Below, one piece after another: positions 9,008 through 16,795 of a stretch of 64,000 nucleotides of DNA. The notes under the pieces were generated by a model that did no database searches, was not told where the DNA came from, and worked only from the letters and a program-made list of their open reading frames with translations. Where the stretch lies: assembly GCA_963765755.1 (NCBI GenBank), contig CAVXXV010000007.1:62001-126000 (forward strand). Direction: 5' to 3'. Both the position numbers and the translations under genes were made by a program. This DNA is from Gp1-AA133 sp963765755. GTDB lineage: Bacteria > Acidobacteriota > Terriglobia > Terriglobales > Acidobacteriaceae. Each line of letters starts with the position of its first letter. Position 1 is the first letter of the stretch.

Positions 9008-9029
9008 TGAGTGACTGCAGCACCACTCA
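9008..9029. promoter_or_regulatory. Inverted repeat TGAGTG-N10-CACTCA in the hsp20 leader
   Basis: TGAGTG (9008-9013) and CACTCA (9024-9029) are exact inverted copies and share the ACTCA core of the HAIR half-site upstream. The centre contains the palindrome CTGCAG. It could be a second, weaker HspR site with different spacing, or a hairpin in the 5' untranslated RNA upstream of the AGGAGG ribosome-binding site at 9049-9054. Confidence 0.35.
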
Positions 9030-9063
9030 ATTTTAAGATCAGCTTTTAGGAGGTATTTAAGTT

Positions 9064-9546
9064 ATGACTGTCATTACCCGTTGGGATCCCTTCCGCGAGT
9101 TTTCTAACCTGCAAGATCGCATGAACCGCTTGTTCCGCGAGTCGCAGGGCCCCGAGGAAGCGTTGACCACCAGCAGCTTTGCTCCGCCCGTGGACGTCTA
9201 TGAAGACGAGCACAATGTGAGTTTGAAAATTGAAGTCCCAGGCATCGACGAGAAGGACATCGATGTGCGCATCGAGAACAACGTCCTCACCGTGCATGGC
9301 GAGCGCAAGTTCGAGAAAGAAGAGAAAGAAGAGAACTTCCGTCGGGTCGAGCGCCAGTACGGCAGCTTCACCCGTACCTTCACGCTGCCCACTACCGTGG
9401 ACGCGGAGAAGGTCTCGGCCAACTACGATAAGGGCATCCTGAAGATCGCCCTTCCCAAGAAAGCCGAAGCCAAGCCCAAGCAGATCAAGGTCAACGTCGG
9501 CGGCGAAAAGACGCTGGAAGGCAAAGGCCCCAGCAAAGCTGCCTGA
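9064..9546 (+). CDS. Hsp20/alpha-crystallin small heat shock protein
   Basis: 160-residue ATP-independent holdase chaperone. A short N-terminal arm (RWDPFREFSNLQDRMNRLF) is followed by the alpha-crystallin domain, with VDVYEDEHNVSLKIEVPG, the GERKFEKEEKEENFRRVER dimerisation-loop region, YGSFTRTFTLP, and the final ANYDKGILKIALPK strand. The C-terminal tail is short and basic. A strong AGGAGG lies 9 bases before ATG 9064. It is preceded by a candidate HspR-controlled promoter and followed by a terminator-like hairpin and clpB, the usual partner that resolubilises Hsp20-bound aggregates. Confidence 0.95.
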   Translation: MTVITRWDPFREFSNLQDRMNRLFRESQGPEEALTTSSFAPPVDVYEDEHNVSLKIEVPGIDEKDIDVRIENNVLTVHGERKFEKEEKEENFRRVERQYGSFTRTFTLPTTVDAEKVSANYDKGILKIALPKKAEAKPKQIKVNVGGEKTLEGKGPSKAA

Positions 9547-9570
9547 AGCACCAGCCAGTTTGCAGTTTGC

Positions 9571-9607
9571 GGGAGGCGGCAGAGGTGACCGCCTCCCGTT
9601 TCATTTT
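9571..9607 (+). terminator. Rho-independent terminator candidate after hsp20
   Basis: A perfect 9-bp stem GGGAGGCGG (9571-9579) / CCGCCTCCC (9589-9597) with a 9-base loop, followed by the T-rich GTTTCATTTT. It should end most hsp20 transcripts 25 bases after the stop codon; read-through into clpB cannot be excluded. Confidence 0.7.
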
Positions 9608-9732
9608 GTAATTTAGTAATCGGGTAATTTGTAATTTGAGGTTGTCCGGTGAAGTGCCGGGAACATCCAAAGGTAGTATCGATTTCTCAAATTACCCAAT
9701 TACCCAATTACCAAATTACAAAATTACCCGAT
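9607..9732. repeat. AT-rich inverted repeat of AATTAC units before clpB
   Basis: The left arm (9607-9640) reads TGTAATTTAGTAATCGGG and further TAATTT units; the right arm (about 9686-9732) consists of reiterated AATTACC units and ends AAATTACCCGATT. The arms are largely reverse complements and frame a ~45-base GC-richer centre. This contrasts with the surrounding GC-rich DNA and fills most of the hsp20-clpB gap. Confidence 0.6.
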
Positions 9733-9750
9733 TGTTCTTAGGAGTTTCCC

Positions 9751-12396
9751 ATGGCAATCCGCTGGGACAAATTCACAGTAAAGGCGCAGGAAGCGGTCCA
9801 GCGCGCGAACGACATTGCGACCGAACACGGCAACCCCGAGTTGCTGCCCGTGCATCTGCTCGCCGCTTTGCTCGAAGACAAGGAGGGCATCGTCCCCCCG
9901 GTTCTCGAAAAGCTGGGCATCGGCCCGCAGGCCGTTCTGAACGAGGCCTATCGCGAAATCGGAAATCTGCCGAAGGTTTCGGGCGAGGGCGCGACCCAGG
10001 CCACCATGTCGCCGGCGCTTACCCAATTGATCGACCGTGCCTTTAAGGAAGCCTCCAATTTCAAGGACGAGTATGTCTCGACCGAGCACCTGCTGCTTGC
10101 TGCGACCCAAGCCAAGCGCGACGCGTCCCAGACCATCCTCGCCCATCACGGCGCCACTTACGACGCCATCCTGAAGGCGCTGACCTCCGTCCGCGGCACT
10201 CAGAAGGTCACCGACCAGAATCCCGAGGCGAAGTACCAGGCGCTCGAACGTTATGCCCGTGACCTCACCGAGCAGGCACGGCGCGGCAAGCTTGATCCCG
10301 TCATCGGCCGCGACGAAGAAATTCGCCGAGTGGTGCAGGTGCTTTCACGGCGCACAAAAAACAATCCCGTGCTTATCGGCGAGCCCGGTGTCGGCAAGAC
10401 CGCCATCGTGGAAGGCCTCGCCCAGCGCATCATTTCCGGAGACGTCCCCGAAGTTCTGAAGAACAAGCGTGTAGTTGGTCTCGATCTGGGCGCTATGCTC
10501 GCAGGCGCAAAATACCGCGGCGAGTTCGAAGACCGCCTGAAAGCCGTCCTCAAGGAAATCGAAGAATCCGAAGGCCAGATTGTTCTCTTCATCGACGAAT
10601 TGCACACCCTGGTCGGCGCCGGCGCTGCCGAAGGCGCGATTGACGCTTCCAACATGCTCAAGCCCGCGCTCGCCCGCGGCCAGCTTCGTGCTATCGGCGC
10701 CACCACGCTGAACGAGTATCGCAAGCACATCGAAAAAGATGCGGCCCTTGAACGCCGTTTCCAGCCCGTCTACGTCGGCGAGCCCACGGTGGAAGACACC
10801 ATTGCGATTCTGCGCGGCCTGAAAGAACGCTACGAAGTGCATCACGGCGTGCGGATCAAGGATTCCGCCATCGTCGCCGCCGCGACCCTTTCGCACCGCT
10901 ACATCACGGAGCGCTTTCTGCCCGATAAAGCCATCGACCTTATCGATGAGGCAGCCGCCTCGCTGCGCATCCAGATTGACTCGATGCCCACGGAAATCGA
11001 TCAGCTTGAGCGCCGCGCCATGCAGTTAGAAATCGAGAAGCAGGCCCTTAAAAAAGAAGACGACCCGAATTCACGCGAACGCCTGGCCGTCATCGACAAG
11101 GAACTCGCGGAGATCCGCGAGAAGTCGAACGCCCTGAAAGCCGCCTGGAAACAGGAGAAAGACCTGATCGCCCGCCAGCGCGGACTCAAGGAGAAGCTCG
11201 AAGGACTGCGGCTCGAAGAGCAGACCGAAGAGCGCAAGGGCAACCTGCAGCGCGTGGCGGAAATCCGCTACAGCCTGATCCGGCAGGTGGAAGAAGAATT
11301 GAAGAAGCTCACGGCGCAGCTCGAAAAGACCAGCGCCCGCCGCATGTTGAAGGAAGAAGTCGACGAAGAAGATGTCGCCCGCATCGTGTCGAAGTGGACC
11401 GGCATCCCCGTCTCCAAGATGCTCGAAAGCGAAGTCAAGAAGCTGGTCACGATGGAAGACCGGTTGCGCCAGCGCGTCATAGGCCAGGACGAACCGCTCC
11501 AGCGTGTAGCCAACGCGATTCGCCGCTCCCGCGCCGGCCTCAGCGATCCCCGGCGCCCCATCGGCTCGTTCATCTTCCTTGGTCCGACCGGAGTCGGCAA
11601 AACCGAACTCGCTCGTGCACTGGCCGAGTTTCTATTCGACGACGAGCACGCCATGGTACGCATCGACATGTCCGAGTACATGGAGAAGCACGCCGTGGCT
11701 CGTCTGATCGGCGCGCCTCCCGGATACGTCGGCTACGAAGAAGGCGGCCAGCTTACCGAAGCGATCCGCCGCCGCCCCTACGCGGTCGTGCTGTTCGATG
11801 AAATCGAAAAGGCACACCCCGACGTCTTCAACATCATGCTGCAGATCATGGATGACGGGCGACTCACCGACGGCCAGGGCCGACAGGTCGACTTCCGCAA
11901 CACAATCATCATCATGACGTCGAATATCGGATCGTCGTTCCTGGTGGCGGAAAACATCCGCACCAACGAAGACTTCGAGAAGGCCGCAAAGGAAGTCACC
12001 AGCTCCCTGGCCGGCTACTTCAAGCCTGAGTTCCTGAACCGGGTGGACGACATCATCGTGTTCCGTCCGCTGGGCAAAGAGCAACTAGTCAAGATCGTCG
12101 ATCTCCGTCTCGAAGACCTCCGCCGCCAGCTGGCCGAGCGTAAAATCTCGCTCGAGTTGACCGAAGCCGCGAAGGAACTCGTCCTGAACGAAGGCTACGA
12201 CCCGAATTACGGAGCGCGTCCGTTGAAGCGAGCCATTCAACGCGCAATTCAGGATCCGCTGGCCCTGAAGATCCTCGACGGCGAAGTACTGCACGGCGAC
12301 CATGTGATCGTCGACGCAGACAAGAAGACCGGCAAGCTGAAGTTTGAAGTGAGCGAGCGGGTGGGAGACAAGAAGCCCGCCAAGACAAAAGCGTAA
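9751..12396 (+). CDS. clpB: ClpB disaggregase chaperone
   Basis: 881-residue AAA+ hexameric disaggregase that works with DnaK to dissolve protein aggregates in the cytoplasm. The order is complete: N-domain (residues 1-150), NBD1 with Walker A GEPGVGKT (210-217) and Walker B in VLFIDELHTLVGAGA, a middle coiled coil (about 400-530, IEKQALKKEDDPNSRERL and following), NBD2 with GPTGVGKT (611-618) and VVLFDEIEKAH, and the C-terminal sensor-2 motif GARPLKRAIQ. AGGAG lies 8 bases before ATG 9751. It sits directly downstream of hsp20 and is probably part of the same heat-shock regulon. Confidence 0.97.
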   Translation: MAIRWDKFTVKAQEAVQRANDIATEHGNPELLPVHLLAALLEDKEGIVPPVLEKLGIGPQAVLNEAYREIGNLPKVSGEGATQATMSPALTQLIDRAFKEASNFKDEYVSTEHLLLAATQAKRDASQTILAHHGATYDAILKALTSVRGTQKVTDQNPEAKYQALERYARDLTEQARRGKLDPVIGRDEEIRRVVQVLSRRTKNNPVLIGEPGVGKTAIVEGLAQRIISGDVPEVLKNKRVVGLDLGAMLAGAKYRGEFEDRLKAVLKEIEESEGQIVLFIDELHTLVGAGAAEGAIDASNMLKPALARGQLRAIGATTLNEYRKHIEKDAALERRFQPVYVGEPTVEDTIAILRGLKERYEVHHGVRIKDSAIVAAATLSHRYITERFLPDKAIDLIDEAAASLRIQIDSMPTEIDQLERRAMQLEIEKQALKKEDDPNSRERLAVIDKELAEIREKSNALKAAWKQEKDLIARQRGLKEKLEGLRLEEQTEERKGNLQRVAEIRYSLIRQVEEELKKLTAQLEKTSARRMLKEEVDEEDVARIVSKWTGIPVSKMLESEVKKLVTMEDRLRQRVIGQDEPLQRVANAIRRSRAGLSDPRRPIGSFIFLGPTGVGKTELARALAEFLFDDEHAMVRIDMSEYMEKHAVARLIGAPPGYVGYEEGGQLTEAIRRRPYAVVLFDEIEKAHPDVFNIMLQIMDDGRLTDGQGRQVDFRNTIIIMTSNIGSSFLVAENIRTNEDFEKAAKEVTSSLAGYFKPEFLNRVDDIIVFRPLGKEQLVKIVDLRLEDLRRQLAERKISLELTEAAKELVLNEGYDPNYGARPLKRAIQRAIQDPLALKILDGEVLHGDHVIVDADKKTGKLKFEVSERVGDKKPAKTKA

Positions 12397-12835
12397 GTTT
12401 AGTTCGCACAGGGCGGATGCCTTATCCGCCCAAATTGATTGGTCAGGGTTTGTATCAGGGTGGTCGTCAGGCGCGCCGTACCCGCGGAAAAGTGATCGCG
12501 GCTTTCGCCGCTGGACTTTGCTTTATTCACCTCGCTTTATTCACCTCGTCCGCCAGCTGCATTTACAAAACCATTACATCAAAGTGACATCAGCGTTACG
12601 CCTTGGTGTCGACCTGTCGTTATCCTCAACTCACCGCGAATAAATAGCAAACACGCGAGCGCATTTAGAATGGGATGTTTACTGAGCGCTCTGCGAAAAG
12701 AACCACCTGCCGGGCATATCGCGCACGTCGTTTGCGCTTACCGCCATCACGGTTAGGGGTTTTTCAGCGGCAACGCGCATAAACGGCGCGACGCCGGACC
12801 CAGGCAATCCTACAGATCAAACCAAGGAGAAACCC
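12397..12835. other. Gene-free 439-base intergenic region between clpB and asnB
   Basis: No convincing coding sequence. It holds a hairpin GGGCGGAT (12411-12418) / ATCCGCCC (12424-12431) just after clpB that could stop transcription although the T-tract is poor, and a 14-base direct tandem repeat CTTTATTCACCTCG (12521-12534 and 12535-12548). The asnB ribosome-binding site AAGGAG is at 12824-12829. Confidence 0.6.
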
Positions 12836-14761
12836 ATGTGCGGAATTGTCGCGTTCTTCTCTCGTAACCGCCCTGTCTCAGAGGCAGCGTTACAGCGAGC
12901 TACACAGAGCCTGTATCATCGCGGCCCCGATGGCCAGCGCCACTGGAGGTCGCAGGACAGCCGGGTCGCCCTCGGACACGCGCGTCTCAGCATCATCGAT
13001 CTGACGACTGGCGACCAGCCCATTGCCAGCGAAGACGGCCGCACCCGCATCGTGGTCAACGGGGAATTTTATGGCTTTGAAGCCATTCAGCGTGAACTCG
13101 AACAATCGGGTCATCGTCTGCGCACGCGCTCCGACAGCGAAATCGCGCTTCACCTCTATGAAGATCTCGGTACGCAATGCCTGCACCGGCTGCGCGGCGA
13201 ATTCGCTTTTGTGGTTTGGGATGAGACTCACCGCACGATTTTCGCGGCTCGCGATCGTTTTGGTATCAAGCCGCTGTTTTATGCGTTTTATAAAGACACA
13301 CTCTACCTGGCTTCCGAAGTCAAAGCGTTGTTTGCGGCGGGAGTGCCGGCCAGGTGGGACGCCGAGTCAATCTATCACTGCATCGAGTACGGCCACCATC
13401 AGACCCGCACACTTTACGATGGAGTATTCCAGGTTCCGCCCGGCCACTGCCTGATCGCGACCGACAAGCATATCCAGTTGCATCAGTATTGGGATTTCAA
13501 TTACCCGAAGCTTAACGGGGCTACATCCGGGCGTTCGGATGCGGACTACGCGGCCGAATTCCGCCATGCACTCGAGGAAGCCGTTCGCATCCGCCTGCGG
13601 GCAGACGTCCCAGTCGGTTGTTATCTGAGCGGCGGACTGGACTCATGCGCGGTCCTCGGGCTGGCCGCGAAACATCACGCCGGATCGATTCGTGCATTTA
13701 CGTTGACCTTCGATCGCGCTGAATACGACGAGGGAGAAATTGCCAGGGAGATGGCAGCCAAGGCAGGCGCTCAATTCTTCCCTATCCCCATCCGGCAAGA
13801 CGACCTGGCCGATCACTTTGCTGACGCGATCTCGCAATCCGAGACCCTCTGCTTCAACGCACACGGCGTGGCCAAGTACCTGTTAAGCCGCGCCGTCCGC
13901 GATGCGGGTTACAAGGTTGTTCTTACCGGCGAAGGCTCCGATGAAATTCTTGGAGGCTATCCGCACTTTCGCCGTGACATGCTGCTTTACAACAACCAGG
14001 GACAGGACTCTGCAGTGATTGCAGCTCTTCTTCGCGAACTGGACGAACGCAATCCTGTGTCGCGCGGATTACTCTTGCCCGACGGCGAACCCGGGCCGCT
14101 CGAGCGCGTAAAAAAGCTGCTGGGCTTTGTTCCCTCATGGATCGAGGCTTTTTCGGCCCGGGCGCGCAAGATGCGGGCCCTGTTCTCGGAAGGCTTTCTC
14201 AGATCATTTGGGAATCGCGAGGGATTTCAGCCTTTCCTGGGCGACGTGGACGTCCGCGGTCAATTGGCGGGACGCGACCCGCTGCACCAGTCGCTCTACA
14301 TGTGGGCGAAGACCGCTTTGCCCGGCTACATTCTGACTATGCTCGGTGATCGCATGGAAATGGCGCATTCGGTGGAAGGACGCGTGCCCTTTCTCGATCA
14401 TCATGTTGTCGAAGTGGTCCGATCCCAGCCGGTGAACCAGAAGGTCCGTGGCATGACGGAGAAATATGTTTTAAGAGAAGCCGCGCGAGACGTGATTACC
14501 GATACGGTGTATCGCAGGCAGAAGCATCCCTTCCTGAGCCCTCCGGCTACGTTAAACCCCGACCAACGGCTCAACGCTTTCGTGCAAGATACGCTACGCG
14601 GCCCGGTTCTGGCGTCCATTCCGTTCTTCGATCGAAAAAAAGTCGTTGGACTGCTGGATAGCCTGCATACCATGGACGACGGCGCCCGCGTTGCCAACGA
14701 TCAGGTGCTGATGACTATGGTGAGCGTCTGCGTGCTACATGAACGATTTCAGCTGGCGTGA
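12836..14761 (+). CDS. asnB: Asparagine synthase (glutamine-hydrolysing)
   Basis: 641 residues. The enzyme transfers ammonia from glutamine to aspartate using ATP. The N-terminal class II glutamine amidotransferase domain starts with the nucleophile Cys2 (MCGIVAFF) and contains YHRGPDGQ, LGHARLSIIDL and VNGEFYGF. The C-terminal synthetase domain has the PP-loop SGGLDS (265-270), TGEGSDEILGGYPHF and DRMEMAHSVEGRVPFLDH. Length agrees with the AsnB family (TIGR01536). A strong AAGGAG precedes the ATG. Stand-alone gene; asparagine synthase relatives can also amidate secondary metabolites, but nothing nearby suggests that. Confidence 0.93.
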   Translation: MCGIVAFFSRNRPVSEAALQRATQSLYHRGPDGQRHWRSQDSRVALGHARLSIIDLTTGDQPIASEDGRTRIVVNGEFYGFEAIQRELEQSGHRLRTRSDSEIALHLYEDLGTQCLHRLRGEFAFVVWDETHRTIFAARDRFGIKPLFYAFYKDTLYLASEVKALFAAGVPARWDAESIYHCIEYGHHQTRTLYDGVFQVPPGHCLIATDKHIQLHQYWDFNYPKLNGATSGRSDADYAAEFRHALEEAVRIRLRADVPVGCYLSGGLDSCAVLGLAAKHHAGSIRAFTLTFDRAEYDEGEIAREMAAKAGAQFFPIPIRQDDLADHFADAISQSETLCFNAHGVAKYLLSRAVRDAGYKVVLTGEGSDEILGGYPHFRRDMLLYNNQGQDSAVIAALLRELDERNPVSRGLLLPDGEPGPLERVKKLLGFVPSWIEAFSARARKMRALFSEGFLRSFGNREGFQPFLGDVDVRGQLAGRDPLHQSLYMWAKTALPGYILTMLGDRMEMAHSVEGRVPFLDHHVVEVVRSQPVNQKVRGMTEKYVLREAARDVITDTVYRRQKHPFLSPPATLNPDQRLNAFVQDTLRGPVLASIPFFDRKKVVGLLDSLHTMDDGARVANDQVLMTMVSVCVLHERFQLA

Positions 14762-14851
14762 GAGGGCCGGGGGGCTTAGTTATTGTTCTGGAAGGACCCG
14801 CCTTCACAGAGTTGAAGAAAAAGTGGTTTCGGAGGCGATGCTTCGACCTCA

Positions 14852-14993
14852 GCGGCTGAAGCCGCGGTGCTTAGCTGGCCTTACGGGTCGGCTAAAGCCG
14901 AACCCTTTCAAAGCAACAGATCTTTCGGAGTTTTTCCGCAGCCCATTCAGGCGGGCTGGAAACCGCTGAGAGTCATGCAGCGGCTTACCGCTG
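14852..14993. repeat. Cluster of REP-like short hairpins upstream of the serine hydrolase
   Basis: Three small palindromes lie in the 267-base gap: GCGGCTGAAGCCGC (14852-14865), CGGCTAAAGCCG (14889-14900) and CAGCGGCTTACCGCTG (14978-14993), with the TTTTTCCGCAGCCC motif between them. A related TTTTCCCCGCAGCCC lies near 42948. This is a typical dispersed non-coding repeat and not part of the hydrolase gene. Confidence 0.5.
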
Positions 14994-15028
14994 CGATGTC
15001 GCTAAATTACTCGAGGAGAACGCATCTC

Positions 15029-16546
15029 ATGCGAGCATTGGTAACGGCATTCTTGTTGGCATTCGCAGTCACCGGTGCCCAGACACAGCGGACCGTCGCC
15101 GCTAACCCGACGCTATCTGCGCCGGATCCGCCGCCGAGTCCAACGGCACTCATCTCTCGCGCGAAAGCGCTTGAGCTGGATACACCGTATGTCGCTCCGC
15201 CCGGCGACCCTCTGTCGCACCACGCGGCGGGCTTTGCTAAAGTCATGTGTTCCGCCGTATTCATCACCGGGCTCGATCCCGACTTCGCGGCGGAGAACGT
15301 CGGTTACTTCACCGCTCCGTACGAGATGCGCGCAAAGCTCGGCAAGCCGGTCGTGGACCGTGAACACAAGCAGGTGCACGTTGCGGCGCCCGGTGGTGTG
15401 ACCCGCACTGCTGTCTACCTAGGGGATCAGGGATGCGTGACACTCCCCGCAGGCAAGGAATCGGTCAGCTTCAAGCCCGTGATGCTCAAGAGCAGCTTGC
15501 CCGACCCCTCGAAACAAGCCTGGCCGATGGGCGACGTGCTGCCAAATGATCCGCCTCCGTCCCAACTCGACATGGCGAAAGTGAAAGAAGCGGTGGATGC
15601 GGCTTTCGATCCGCCGGAGGGAAAGACTGCCGCTTTCGTGGTGACCTGGAAAGGACGGCTCATCGCCGAGCGATACGCGCCGGGGATCACGGCGCAGACG
15701 CCGCTCGAAAGTTGGTCGATGGGCAAGAGTGTGGCCGCTACCCTGATGGGTGTGCTGATCCAGCAGGGTGCGTACGAGCTGTGGCAGCCCGCGCCTATTC
15801 CGGAGTGGCAAGAGGGGAAGGACCTGCGGTCGGAGATCCGAATCGCCGACTTGCTGCACATGTCGAGCGGGCTCCGCATCAAGGCGCTTGAGGATCCCGA
15901 TTACGATCCTGCCGGCACATATCCGGACCACCTGTACCTGTACACCGGCGGGGTGGACTCGTTCCACTATGCGGCCACCCGGCCGTTGCAATGGCTCCCG
16001 GGAAAGGTCGGGAGGTATCGCAACACCGACCCGGTCTTGACGAACTACCTGATCCGGCTGGCCGTGGAGAAGCGCGGCGAGGAATACCTTTCATTTCCGC
16101 GGCGCGCGTTGTTTGACAAGCTCGGCATGCGCACCATGGTCCTGGAGACGGACCCGTTCGGCAACTTCCTGAACCAAGGCTATGAGTTCGCCTCAGCGCG
16201 GGACTGGACGCGGCTGGGCAATCTCTATCTGCAGAACGGCGTCTGGAACGGGGAACGAATTCTTCCCGAGGGATTTGTGAAGTTCGTCAGCACGCTGGCG
16301 CCGGCCTGGGTAGCCGACCACAACCCGGTGTACGGCGGCTTCTTCTGGATTAACGGCGACGGTTCCTATCCGGTGCCAAGGAGCGCTTACTTCATGTCGG
16401 GTGCCGGCGGGCAGAAGACGATGATGATTCCGTCTCACGACCTCGTCGTTGTGCGGCTGGGACACTACAAAGGTTTGGATGTGGGTATGAAGAGCTTCAA
16501 GAAGTCTCTTTCGCTGCTGATGGAGGCAGTTCCTGCCAGCAAGTGA
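15029..16546 (+). CDS. Exported serine hydrolase, class C beta-lactamase family
   Basis: 505 residues from ATG 15029, which has GAGGAGAA 8 bases upstream and opens a clean Sec signal peptide (RALVTAFLLAFAVTGAQTQ); a longer frame from 14867 would read through repeat DNA. The penicillin-binding/esterase fold shows SxxK as S230-M-G-K233 in ESWSMGKSVAAT and the YxN motif as Y330-R-N. A ~150-residue N-terminal region with two cysteines precedes the catalytic domain. Such proteins act as periplasmic esterases, peptidases or beta-lactamases; the substrate is unknown and resistance should not be assumed. Confidence 0.85.
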   Translation: MRALVTAFLLAFAVTGAQTQRTVAANPTLSAPDPPPSPTALISRAKALELDTPYVAPPGDPLSHHAAGFAKVMCSAVFITGLDPDFAAENVGYFTAPYEMRAKLGKPVVDREHKQVHVAAPGGVTRTAVYLGDQGCVTLPAGKESVSFKPVMLKSSLPDPSKQAWPMGDVLPNDPPPSQLDMAKVKEAVDAAFDPPEGKTAAFVVTWKGRLIAERYAPGITAQTPLESWSMGKSVAATLMGVLIQQGAYELWQPAPIPEWQEGKDLRSEIRIADLLHMSSGLRIKALEDPDYDPAGTYPDHLYLYTGGVDSFHYAATRPLQWLPGKVGRYRNTDPVLTNYLIRLAVEKRGEEYLSFPRRALFDKLGMRTMVLETDPFGNFLNQGYEFASARDWTRLGNLYLQNGVWNGERILPEGFVKFVSTLAPAWVADHNPVYGGFFWINGDGSYPVPRSAYFMSGAGGQKTMMIPSHDLVVVRLGHYKGLDVGMKSFKKSLSLLMEAVPASK

Positions 16547-16795
16547 GCAGAGCGCCATGGATGCTCGATGCTGCGTGACCGCGCCGGGGATTCGCTGCTC
16601 TCCGCCACGCGAGGTTGATCTAGTATCGACATCGTTGATGGAATGGCGATATTTAAAAAATTGACCAGAGCGCGGTCGCTCGCGCATCGGAAAGGCGCAC
16701 CGGCGTGTCCGTGTTGTAGTCCCTCGCAGTAACATTTGAGACGAAGTTGCGTGCATAATGAGTGGGCAGACTTCTTTGAATTACAAGGAGGCGGC

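Noticed and set aside
14867..15028. N-terminal extension of the serine hydrolase
   Set aside because: This part translates REP-like hairpins; ATG 15029 has a ribosome-binding site and signal peptide.
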